Assembly (NCBI GenBank): GCA_946811695.1
Contig: OX328128.1
Coordinates: 81,288,917 to 81,352,916, forward strand
From: Gonocerus acuteangulatus
Lineage: Eukaryota; Arthropoda; Insecta; Hemiptera; Coreidae
Length of the DNA: 64,000 bases
Direction: 5' to 3'
Made by a program: the position numbers and the translations under genes
The notes under the pieces: model-generated
Told to the model about the DNA's origin: nothing
The model's input: the letters and a program-made list of their open reading frames with translations, nothing else
The model's database searches: none
Shown: one piece after another, positions 21,641 to 32,374 of the stretch
How positions within the stretch are numbered: the stretch's first letter is position 1
Layout: each line of letters opens with the position of its first letter

Positions 21641-23677
21641 TTTAGAAATCAACATTCCACAATGCACCATATCGCCAAAGTAGAAAGCGACATATTAAAC
21701 GCTTTCTTAAACAAAGAATCTTTGCTAGCCGTCTCCCTAGATCTAGAGAAAGCCTACGACACCGTATGGAGAAGGCTTATCATATCACAGCTGGTAGATT
21801 GGGGTGTCCAGGGCAAAATACTGCAGTACCTCAGTAACTATTTATCTCAAAGAAAATTCAGAGTGAGGGTAGGTACCACTCTTTCGGATGTCTTTGTTCA
21901 AGAAAATGGAGTGCCCCAAGGAGGTGTTCTGAGCACAACCTTATTCAATATTGCTATGAATTCTGTCCATCAGTGTATCACCCCAGGAGTAAAATTTTGC
22001 ATGTATGCTGACGATCTACTTATATACAGCTCATCCAAACGAATTCACACCGCTGAACAACACATACAAAGTACACTTACAGAATTAGAAAAGTGGAGTG
22101 GTAAAACGGGTTTCAGGTTTTCCAGAGACAAAACAAAATATATTGTTTTTACAAGGAAAAGAAATCTTCCAGCCCCCCACCTTACAGTACATCAAACACA
22201 CATTCAACATACAGAAACACTCAAATTCCTCGGACTAACACTGGACAAAAAATTAACGTGGCTGCCCCATTTGAAAGAGCTCCTTAAAAAATCCAAAAAA
22301 TCTTTGAATTTTTTGAGAGTTCTCAGTAGCACAAAATGGGGAGCTGACAAATTTACGATGCTTACTCTGTACCGGTCTTTTACCAGATCGCTTCTCGATT
22401 ACGGATGTATAGCTTATTCTTCTGCTAGCCCAACCACCTTGAAACTACTTGACACAATACAGAACACAGCACTAAGAATTGTCAGCGGTGCATTTAGATC
22501 TAGCCCAGCAGAAAGCTTATGTGCCGAAACTGGTGAACCTCCACTGCAGTACAGACGTCGAATGATATGTAATAAATTCGTATTGAAATGTAAAGCTATT
22601 GGAACGCCATGCGTCACTGAGTTTTTATATAACCAATACTCCGAAAAATACACCGAAAGAAACGTTAAGCAAAAGCCACTCTCATTACGAACTGAAGACA
22701 ATCACAGCGACCTAACTCTCTTCCAAACACCTGTTCACACAAATAACATTACTGAGATACCTCCATGGCGACTGAAAAACCTTAAACTAGACTTAACACT
22801 GACAAAATACAAAAAATCAGACCCAACTTCTTCGACACACTACAAAAACGTATTCAACTCCCTGTTCAGGCAAAATAACAACACTCAGTACATATTTACG
22901 GACGGATCAAAAACTAACTACGGGACTGGCGCTGCCGCCATCACAAGAAACGAATCCTATCACATAAGATTACCCGATCACACTACTGTTTACACAGCAG
23001 AACTACACGCAATCCTTTTAGCACTCAAAAACATTGAAGATACAGACACGAACGACATAACAATATGCACTGACTCATTAAGCTCCTTACACTCAATGAC
23101 AAACATTTACAGCACACACCCTATTGTCATAGAGATTTTTACACAATTATTCCAACTACAAACAAAGAACAGACATATCACTATGTTTTGGTTACCTGGA
23201 CATGAAGGGATTTCACAGAGCACTACAGTAGACTTACTAGCGAAAACTGCAACTCAAAGACCTACACCTGACCTGAACAAAATGACAGCAACTGACCTAT
23301 GCAAACTAGCTGAAAATAAGACAGTAAACGACTGGCAGACAGAATGGACTAACTCTCAAAGCAAACTGCGGGAAATAAAAAATACAATAATACCCTGGTC
23401 AAGAGAAAACCTAACAAGACGAGACCAAGTTATTATTACAAGACTTCGCTTAGGACACAGTTTACTAACGCACTCCTATCTAATGGAACGACAAGACAGA
23501 CCTGTATGCGCATGTTGTAACGAGACATTAACAGTTAAACACATACTTACTGACTGCAGATTACGAGACTACCTAACAATTCCTCATGACTTACACGACT
23601 TACTTGCCGAAAATAGTCCACATATTAACACCATACTAACTCACTTAAAGACAATTAACCTATATTCAAAAATCTAG
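21641..23677 (+). CDS. I-type LINE reverse transcriptase-RNase H (partial)
   Basis: The 678 codons are uninterrupted. Counting from FRNQHST: motif A VSLDLEKAYD (31-40), motif B GVPQGG (90-95) and catalytic YADD (122-125). The thumb region follows, then RNase H with FTDGSK (about 420), TAELHAIL (about 452), TDSLSSL (about 477) and PGHEG (about 520), so the D-E-D-H/D set is present. A C-terminal CX2CX8HX4C motif (CACCNETLTVKHILTDC) lies near 625. Endonuclease, ORF1 and early reverse transcriptase motifs are missing, so it cannot act alone. It has no start codon of its own. In intact elements the protein performs target-primed reverse transcription. Confidence 0.9.
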   Translation, partial: FRNQHSTMHHIAKVESDILNAFLNKESLLAVSLDLEKAYDTVWRRLIISQLVDWGVQGKILQYLSNYLSQRKFRVRVGTTLSDVFVQENGVPQGGVLSTTLFNIAMNSVHQCITPGVKFCMYADDLLIYSSSKRIHTAEQHIQSTLTELEKWSGKTGFRFSRDKTKYIVFTRKRNLPAPHLTVHQTHIQHTETLKFLGLTLDKKLTWLPHLKELLKKSKKSLNFLRVLSSTKWGADKFTMLTLYRSFTRSLLDYGCIAYSSASPTTLKLLDTIQNTALRIVSGAFRSSPAESLCAETGEPPLQYRRRMICNKFVLKCKAIGTPCVTEFLYNQYSEKYTERNVKQKPLSLRTEDNHSDLTLFQTPVHTNNITEIPPWRLKNLKLDLTLTKYKKSDPTSSTHYKNVFNSLFRQNNNTQYIFTDGSKTNYGTGAAAITRNESYHIRLPDHTTVYTAELHAILLALKNIEDTDTNDITICTDSLSSLHSMTNIYSTHPIVIEIFTQLFQLQTKNRHITMFWLPGHEGISQSTTVDLLAKTATQRPTPDLNKMTATDLCKLAENKTVNDWQTEWTNSQSKLREIKNTIIPWSRENLTRRDQVIITRLRLGHSLLTHSYLMERQDRPVCACCNETLTVKHILTDCRLRDYLTIPHDLHDLLAENSPHINTILTHLKTINLYSKI

Positions 23678-23834
23678 CCTTATCTCCAATTTACCTCCTA
23701 AAGTTAATTTAAAATAATGAACGAAATAGCCTTTATAAAATCATTTACATTTTTAAGAAATTAAGTTAATTAACCTACATTTAAATATAAAGCCCTATCT
23801 CCAATATAATCTTACCTCTTCTACCCTCCCCCCC

Positions 23835-23887
<53 letters not shown>

Positions 23888-24072
23888 CCCCTCTTCACAC
23901 TCTATTTAATATCTATCATATTACCGTATTCTTATTGTGAAATATATTATATAAAACATGTTATTGTTATTATTAATTAGCTCACTAATGTACTAGCTAT
24001 CCTCATAAAATGTACTGACTTGTTATATATACAATGTGCAAAAAGTATTTTGTAATATCTTGATGTATGTTA

Positions 24073-24104
24073 AAGAGCAAGTCGCCAAAAGTTGCGAAAC
24101 TCTT
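24073..24104 (+). other. 3'-terminal LINE hairpin
   Basis: AAGAG pairs with CTCTT around a loop containing GTCGCC and GTTGCGAAA, followed by TAATAAATAAATATC. It is one of a covarying set of LINE 3' hairpins in this window. Confidence 0.75.
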
Positions 24105-24128
24105 AATAAATAAATATCAATATCAATA

Positions 24129-24689
24129 TCATTAAACCAGAGCACAATAACAAGTTACCTTCCTCTTTGGTTATAAGAGTTGAGAATAAATCATTTAACA
24201 TATTTTTTACCACTGAAGGGCTCAGCTGTTTCATATGTAAAGGAAATCATTCAGCTTCACAATGTCCTGTAACTCATGAAAATAAAAGTGATACAAATAA
24301 TGTAGTTATTACTAATAATGAACTCCCTATAAATACAGAACCTCCTACTACAACAGCCTCAGATGTGATTGAAGAATCTCATGAAACTACAAACCATTCT
24401 AAGAATGTTGATTGTCGTTTAAAACATCCTAAAATACCACGATTAAAAGAAAACAAAGAATATAATCCATCAATTTTAGGAGGTGAGTTCTTGGAATACC
24501 TTGATAAAGAAGAAAAGATTATAAGAGAACCAAAGCATGCAATGGAAGGTAATTATTTAATGATTTAAAGTCAACATTGGAAATGTTAACCCAGGAAAGC
24601 ACTGAGCGTCTGGAATTGATGGAAAACGTCCTGAGCATGATGTCTCCTAAGAGAGATCGTCAGGAAACTAGGAGCCCTCGAGACTGGTA
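24129..24689 (+). pseudogene. LINE ORF1 (gag-like) pseudogene, C-terminal part
   Basis: Resumes the frame broken at 21638 (KPEHNNKLPSSLVIRVENK). It contains a zinc knuckle of the form CX2CX3HX4C (CFICKGNHSASQC, about 24217-24255), typical of nucleic-acid-binding ORF1 proteins of I/Jockey LINEs. The frame runs to a stop at 24568. A frameshift near 24555 restores a related frame (STLEMLTQESTERLELM) that ends at 24688, so the gene was already decayed or frameshifted independently of the LINE insertion. Downstream text up to B copy 3 may be its spacer. Confidence 0.75.
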
Positions 24690-24813
24690 GTAGCACCACC
24701 CGACAAGTCGAGAGCAGTCCGAATGAAGATGAAGATGCAGAAATTATGGAAAGCTCTGGAAGTAAAGAAAATATTAAGTATCAGCGGCAGAGGCGACCTC
24801 GAAAAACAAAAAA

Positions 24814-26351
24814 GTCCGTCTCGCAGGACTGCATCATCTTAGCGCGGTTCCGTTCATATCCCTAGTCTAATTTAGAAAGATTAAAATAGAAGCAGTTATT
24901 ATTTTGGTTCCACCAGTCTTTTTTTTTAAATTAATTATTATAATGGCGTGTCAACCCTTAAGGTCACTAACGCCATTCCTGTGAGTAGTAAAGTCATGAA
25001 AGGTCATGATTTACAATCTTACCTGGAAGGGTCCGCTACACTAGAAACAGACCCGCTAGTGACAAGGTCTTGGAATCTTGGAAATCTATATTTCTAACAA
25101 TAAATTGTTTTTGTTATTTTACTTAACCAGTTTTATTGTCAAATACATTATCCAACTATAAGCAATTAAAAAATAACAAGAAATAAAACAGACAAAAAGA
25201 ACCATTGGAATAAACGAAATCAATTAATTTAAAGCTTTAAGCACTTTTTTCTCCGATTGACATCGCCTAATTAAAACTTTCTTCAGAACCTTTTTTGTAT
25301 AGCATTTAGTAAGCTTCCGAAAGGTAATCTTCCGCTTCACAAGATTGTCAACGGTTTTCGAGATACTAACGAAATTATACAAAGTTACCAAAACTTTTTT
25401 TGTCTGTTAATAAAATATTTTATTCTAACCCTTCCTTTACTCTAAACGTAACAAAAATTTCAACATATTAGTGTTTATGAAACTCCAACATGCAGAAAAT
25501 GTTTCAACTGTATCCCATAATTCTAAGTACCAAAATCAAAGACAAAGAACCCTCCCTAGGAAGGACGCTAGGCAGTTGAAAAGCTATATATCTTGGAAAT
25601 CCATATCTCTAAAATTAAATTTTTTTTCTTATTTTTCTTAACCTGTTTTATTTTCAAATACATTATCCAACAATAAGCAATTAAAAAATAACAAGGAATA
25701 AAAAACAGACAAAAAGAACAGTTCGAATAAGTGAAATCAATTACTTTAAAGTTTTAAGCTCTTATTTCTCCGATTGACATCGCCTAATCAAAACTTTTAT
25801 TAGAACCTTTTTTTTAGAGCATTTAATAAGCTTTCTAATGGTATTCTTCCGTTTACCAAGATTCTAAACCTTTTTCGAGATATTAAGGAATGTAAACAAA
25901 GTTACTAAAACTTTTTATGTCTGTTAATAAAATATTTTATTCTAACCCTTCCTTAACTCCAAACGTAACCAAAATTTCAACATATTAGTTTTGATGAAAG
26001 TAGAACATGCAAAAAAAGTTTCAACTGAATCCCATTATTCTAAGTACCCAAACCAAAAACGGTATTCAAAAAATATTTTTCCAATTTTCTCGAAAACGGT
26101 TAAAGCTATCGCCTTGAAAATGGTTTGATTCGTTTTCCTAGCCCAGGAATCATATAAAACGAGTACTTAGAAGCTTATGAACTCAAAAACGTAAGCGTTA
26201 CGATTTTTTTTGCGCGAATTTCGCCCCAAACGCCATCTTCCAGTAGGCGGATTTTGCTGGTTAACGAACTTGACCTTTCAAATTGGACGAAGGATTTTTG
26301 TACCAAATTTCATCAAAACGGACCATTCGTCTTCTATCTAGAGAGCGAACA

Positions 26352-26391
<40 letters not shown>

Positions 26392-26513
26392 AATTTGAAC
26401 CACCGTTATTTTCGGTCTCTAGGGGTTCTGAAACACCAAATTTTCTAGTCGGCACTTCCGGATTGTTTCATTGTATCAACCCTATAAGCGGGGTTCCTCC
26501 CTATGGTTCCTCC
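24814..26513 (-). mobile_element. Family B repeat, copy 3
   Basis: The minus-strand 3' end (GTCCGTCTCGCAGG, CATCATCTTAGCGCGGTTCC) abuts an A-run at 24808. The 5' end near 26500 keeps only half of the hairpin (GCGGGGTTCCTCCCTATGG). Between them are two or more ~350-bp modules (TTTTCGAGATA, AACCCTTCCTTAACTCC), (TA)n at 26355-26390 and the core AAATTTCATCAAAAC. No coding capacity. Confidence 0.78.
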
Positions 26514-26815
26514 AGGAAAAAGTAAATAGACTATATGAACCTAATTTTTCGCATGAATTTTTCGTTATAGTAGGCATTAGTTTAATTAAAACAGCTGTTC
26601 TTTACAAAAATGTCCCTCATTATTTGTTTTTTCCCCTTATTTCCTTTGTTTCTGAGTTCTAAAATTGGTTTTATTGTATTAGTCTTTTTCTTCTTTTGTT
26701 TTGTTTTTAATATCTATGTTTATTATTATGTTTTGAAGTAAAGTTTGTTTGTAAAACATTTCAAGGAGACAGTCGTCTGCGTTACGAAGCTCCTTAAATA
26801 AATAAATAAAAAAAG
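26514..26815 (+). mobile_element. I-type LINE 3'-end fragment
   Basis: Non-coding sequence ends in the hairpin AAGGAG...CTCCTT (26763-26795) and a TAAATAAATAAATAAA tail, the same terminal design as the coding LINEs here. The left limit is uncertain; no coding part remains. Confidence 0.5.
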
Positions 26816-27039
26816 AAAATATAACTGAAATTTCAATTCATGCATTGTAGAAACATAATTTAAACATTTTACAGACTTACACTTAACAGGGAATTTACAA
26901 AAACGATTTCACTTTAAACAGCAATATCTCAAAATGACTATAACGTCACTGGTATCCCTTGGCTTCTCAACCCATCATTTGAAACTTTAAATTTATTAAG
27001 AATTGAAACTTTTTTGTTTTGGGTACTTTCGTCCAAAGA
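26816..27039. other. Unassigned AT-rich sequence
   Basis: Nothing recognised; it may be interior of the family G repeat. Confidence 0.35.
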
Positions 27040-27357
27040 AAAGTAGCTATATCAAATAATGTTGTACTTGCAGCTATACATAGCATCATGTAATTTTTTT
27101 GACCAAAAAGATTTTTTTTTTTTAGTGGGGGAGGTGGGTGGATAGAGGTGCTGGAAGATAAAACATATACTTTTAATCATTTTTATGTAGGCATTATAAA
27201 AGAATGCCTATTCACAATTATGTTTTCGTTTTTTTTGCGTTTTTCTCGAAAACGAAGAAAAAACGCGAAATATGCAAACGATTTTTTTTTTTTTTTTTTT
27301 TTTTGGTCCTGAAAACACTCCCGAAGTGTGGTCGTTTATTTTAGGGACACCCTGTAT
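27040..27357 (-). repeat. Family G repeat, second copy
   Basis: The complement begins ATACAGGGTGTCCCTAAAAT and CACACTTCGGGAGTG, matching 19855. It also shares the AAAACG-rich and CTACCC-rich interior. The far end is not resolved. Confidence 0.45.
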
Positions 27358-27550
27358 AGTGATATTTCAAAATACCTTTTACAAATTTTGTATATAAATA
27401 AATTATAACATGTGTATATATTAATACATTATAGAAATTGGGGTATTATAAATCAGTACATTTTATACAGTTACTTCAAGAATCCATTGAGGCTTCCCCA
27501 CTCACCTTTAACTTACATTATTATTATATTATTGGAGAGTATAATATACA
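27358..27550. other. Unassigned AT-rich sequence
   Basis: Nothing recognised. Confidence 0.4.
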
Positions 27551-28140
27551 TATTGGGGGTAAGGTTAGCAGAGTGGTTGTATACCTACTGGACTAATTTG
27601 CAGGAGGACCTGAGTTCAAATCTCGAGCAAGCACTAAAGATTTTTATCTTCTAGTACCAACCCAGCGGAGGTGACGTTAGGTCAGTGATAGAGCACTGAA
27701 TTCATATGCTGGAGGACCTGAGTTCAAATCCCGATCACGCACTAAAGATTTTTATCTTCTAGTGCCAACCCATCGGAGGTGACGTTAGGTCAGTGGTAGA
27801 GCACTGGACTCATATGCTGGAGGACCTGAGTTCAAATCCCGAGCAAGCACTAAACTTTTTTCTTCTAGTGGCTTCGTTCATGGGTTGAATTTGGCCTCCC
27901 TGACCGTCTCTAGGCAAACCCAGCCTTTAATTAATGTATCAATGGGTACCTTGGTGATAATGACTCTAGAAGTCTAAGCAGCAAGGGGAAAGTCAGGCGG
28001 CCAAAGCGTAGTACTGACCACACTATCTCCCTAGTGTGCCATATGGTCATGAATCAGATAACTCTAAAGTATCTGCCCCTTAGGGCCTTCGTGGCCTGTT
28101 ACGGGACTGTTTTTTTTTTTTTTGTTTTTTTTTTTTTTTT
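27551..28140 (+). mobile_element. SINE with three tRNA-like heads
   Basis: Three box B-like GAGTTCAAATC motifs recur at a 108-bp spacing (GGAGGACCTG at 27603, 27711 and 27819). Two have box A-like text (GTCAGTGATAGAGCACTG, GTCAGTGGTAGAGCACTGG); the first has TAGCAGAGTGGTTG. A common body follows (GGTTGAATTTGGCCTCC, ATGGTCATGAATCAGATA), then GGCCTGTTACGGGACTG and a T-run. It is a pol III-type retroposon; copies or fragments are at 28141 and 8699. Confidence 0.65.
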
Positions 28141-28290
28141 AGTACCAACCCAGCCATTAATTAATTTATTAATGGGTACCTGCAAAGCTGAAAATCAGGC
28201 GGGCTGAGCATAGTACTGACCCCACTGTCTCTCTAGTGTGCCGTATGGTCATAAATCAGATACCTCTATAGTATCTACCCCCCATTTTTG
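28141..28290 (+). repeat. Second, headless copy of the same SINE
   Basis: Shares AGTACCAACCCAGCC, TTAATGGGTACCT, TCAGGCGG, TAGTGTGCCGTATGGTCAT and AATCAGATACCTCT with the upstream copy; the tRNA-like heads are missing. Confidence 0.65.
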
Positions 28291-28344
28291 TTATGGGACT
28301 TATTTTTATTTATAACTTAAATGACCATACAATTGGATAGAATT

Positions 28345-28403
28345 ACTTTCCGATACCGGGCAGTACATTCCATCCAGGCGCTGGTAACCAAGAAGTGAAG
28401 CGC

Positions 28404-28461
<58 letters not shown>
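28345..28461 (+). mobile_element. SINE-type element with the shared 3' hairpin
   Basis: A short unrecognised head is followed by the stem AGGCGC...GCGCCT (28376-28405) and a run of more than 50 A. The hairpin matches the tail of the tRNA- and 5S-derived SINEs. No box A/B is seen, so it is 5'-truncated or has a different head. Confidence 0.55.
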
Positions 28462-28466
<5 letters not shown>

Positions 28467-28911
28467 TAAGTAATTTAATACATAATACACACTCATTTAT
28501 ACAACAATATTTATAAATGAAAAGATAACCAAAACAATAAAAAATATTGATTTAACCAACAATCTTCTATCAAATTTTTCGTGGGCCGATAAAACAACGC
28601 ATATAAAAACTTAAAATAATTCAATACAAACAGAACAATAAAACCAAAGGACGACTCAATTCTTACTTTATTTATACATCAGTGAAACACTGATAAAGAA
28701 GAAATTTTATCATCAAATCGCCTAGAACTAAAATAATAATAATTCAATCACACTTCCCTTTTAATTAACAATAACAATTTATTATATTTCTGTAATCAGA
28801 TTGCTTTTTACGCTCTAAATATATTACAATATTTTCCATCGCGTAACATACTGTTTTCAAGGAAAATATGAAATATCGTCGATACAAAAGCAAACTAACG
28901 AATAGGAAAAA
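28462..28911. other. Unassigned AT-rich sequence
   Basis: No gene. The segment 28871-28905 is inversely repeated at 30385-30416, on the other side of A copy 3. Confidence 0.4.
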
Positions 28912-30194
<1,283 letters not shown>

Positions 30195-31035
30195 AAAATG
30201 CATCTTTCATTGTCCATCTTTAATAATTTCTACTGGACTTATTTACGGCAAATTCTTCAATCTGACTTCACTCTATTAAAGGGAAAGTATTCCACTACCA
30301 AAAGGTCAAATCTGCCGAATATTTGACTGTCCAAAAAAAAGTTATGAATAAATGCTTTTCCACTCTGAAAAGTGGTGATTTTCATATTCATTAGTTTGCT
30401 TTTGTATCGACGATATAAACATATAAAGTTATTATAAAATTCGGGTACCAAATATTTGTCTTATATCAGGATATTTTAGGTAGTAAAATATTGTGGCGGA
30501 AACTGATTTTTTTTTCCTCCAATTATAAATTTTCAAAAATATTATTTGATTCTAAGAACACGAGAAAAACTGTGTTCGCTCACATCAGTCATACAAACAT
30601 TAACCCTTAAGAGACGGCAACCTGCATGATCTTACATGCCCGTGGAGCGGATCCCGTTTAACTCTCCTGGTTCCACAGGACGGCATTAAAATAGCTGAGT
30701 CTCCTCTCTCCAACCATCTCTTTTAATTTCTACTAATACGCTTTCGTCACTTCTTTATTTAAGAACCAGTTACCATTATCTCATTCCGTACATGAGAACA
30801 GCCAATGGCAGGTTTAAAACCTTTAAGCGTATTTCCTCTCTCTCATAATTACTTCCGGGTCACTTCTGGATATATCTGAGTCACTTCCTGTTCACTTCTG
30901 GACTATGCAATTAATTTTTGTCAAAAAACTTAAATGCACAAACATTTCTGATTTTATGCAATTACATTTTTCATTTTAATAAATAATTTGTATTCGATAT
31001 TGAAAAAAAAAAAAAGATCCGTTACTCATTGAATG
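30195..31035. other. Unassigned sequence
   Basis: No supported gene. Contains the right arm (30385-30416) of the short inverted repeat that brackets A copy 3. Confidence 0.4.
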
Positions 31036-31097
31036 CCTGAATAATGAATGAAATAACTGATTTATTCATTATTCGGAATTATTTTTTCCCGACACTG
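31036..31097. repeat. Decayed end of the hAT MITE
   Basis: GAATAATGAATGAAATAA and CGGAATTATTTTTTCCC lead into GACACTG, resembling the CAGTGTTGGGC-type terminus of the MITEs at 604 and 56394. The other end is missing. Confidence 0.4.
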
Positions 31098-31122
31098 GGC
31101 GATTTTATATCATCAATGAATT

Positions 31123-31126
<4 letters not shown>

Positions 31127-31188
<62 letters not shown>

Positions 31189-31190
31189 AA
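31127..31190. repeat. (AT)n microsatellite
   Basis: About 30 AT repeats with one GTATAT interruption. Confidence 0.92.
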
Positions 31191-31261
31191 TTCTTTTTGA
31201 TCTTAGGAGGCATGGGGCCGGTAAAGCAGTCTTCCTGTCTTTATACTACTTTATTTAATTG

Positions 31262-31303
31262 GCCCGACATGTTTCATGCATATTTTCGCACCTCTTCAGG
31301 GGC
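31262..31303 (-). ncRNA. Hammerhead-ribozyme-like motif 2
   Basis: On the minus strand: stem I GCCC/GGGC, core CTGAAGA, stem II GTGC/GCAT, GAAA, palindromic stem III ACATGT and the cleavage triplet GUC. All three conserved single-stranded elements of a type I hammerhead are present. One base at the foot of stem II is unpaired. Confidence 0.55.
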
Positions 31304-31476
31304 ACTTCTACAACAAAATATTATTTTTTTGAACATCCTGACAAACAATTTTCTAATTGTAAAAGGAAAGACTAAACATTTAAAACAATTTGTTAAAATT
31401 GATTTAGGGAAGGAAGATATTATAATAAATATGGATATTTCGTGATTTATAAAAATAATAATGTTTGTACAGAAAA

Positions 31477-31517
31477 GCCCCTGTTGAGATGCGAATAAAA
31501 CACGAAACATGTCGGGC
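31477..31517 (+). ncRNA. Hammerhead-ribozyme-like motif 3, probably inactive
   Basis: Stem I GCCC/GGGC, GAAA and ACATGTC are kept. The core reads CTGTTGA, so a conserved A is lost at 31484, and stem II is poor. It looks like a decayed relative of motif 2. Confidence 0.45.
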
Positions 31518-31640
31518 AAAGATTTCAAATAAAGTAGTTGAACAGTACGAATGGTGTACTGATTTATCGATCCCCAGCCGTAGAAAGAAATAAGAAGAAG
31601 TGATATTTCACTTCTTCTTATTTCGAAAAGTAGCACACCA

Positions 31641-32374
31641 TTCGTTCTTTATATATACACACATTTTAAATAGCAAAGTAGGTATTAATCCTCACTAAAT
31701 CAGATACGATATGTTTCCTGTTTTAAAAAAGAAACTCCAAACAAAAAAGCATAGAATAGTCACTATTTCCTGCTGGAGATATTTCTCCAATGGGAGGAGT
31801 TCTAAATCATTAAAAGGACTGAATAAATTTCAATAAAACTTTTCCCGAGCGAGATTACAACGAATGAACTTCCTCCGAATAAATGGAAACGAATAGATTT
31901 TCATTGCGATGAATATTCTTAAACATTTTATTATTAAAAGGATTTAATGTGTTTTTTAGCCCAAAAGGAAAATGTCGCAAATCAAAATGGCAATCTTGTA
32001 AGAAAAGATAAAATTTCCTTAAAACATTATACACAGGACTCTTTTTATTTTTTTTTATTTACGCCCTACTTTTTAGCGTGGTTCCTCCCTCCCGTGATTT
32101 TATTTTTCGCTATCTCATCTTCGTTATTATAGGAACAGGACATATTGACCTATAGAATTAAATGGATCGCAAAATACACATTAAGATGGCTTGTCACTCA
32201 AGCAGAAACGTTGGCGACAATAAATGTGACACATTTTATTTACAAAATGTAGTTTTATTCAAGCAAATGATCTAGCTCCGATCATCTTCACCTTCTTAAT
32301 AGCAACGGATGACTATCTCTTCACTAAAATCCACATTAGGAACATATTGTTAAGTCAATTTATATATATTAAAA
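31641..32374. other. Unassigned sequence with a solo family B 5' end
   Basis: No gene. At 32075-32094 after TTTT sits AGCGTGGTTCCTCCCTCCCG, the first hairpin arm of family B only; the rest is unrelated. Confidence 0.45.

Larger units (their letters stand above)
21639..24128 (+). mobile_element. I-type LINE, 5'-truncated (2.49 kb)
   Basis: A 13-bp target duplication TCATTAAACCAGA (21626-21638 and 24129-24141) flanks it. It enters within the reverse transcriptase (FRNQHST), runs through RNase H to a stop at 23677, and has a 450-bp 3' untranslated region with a T-run at about 23836-23887. The 3' hairpin AAGAG...CTCTT is at 24073-24104, followed by a TAAATAAATATC tail. It is inserted in the ORF1 pseudogene of another LINE. 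Confidence 0.92.
31195..31640. mobile_element. Two convergent copies of a hammerhead-bearing retroelement fragment
   Basis: Two inverted segments share GCCCCTG, GAAACATGTCGGGC and AAATAAAGTAGT. One reads on the minus strand (about 31220-31310), the other on the plus strand (about 31470-31560). The same motif set occurs at 14910-14970. A Penelope-like or retrozyme origin is possible; no protein part is present. Confidence 0.45.
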
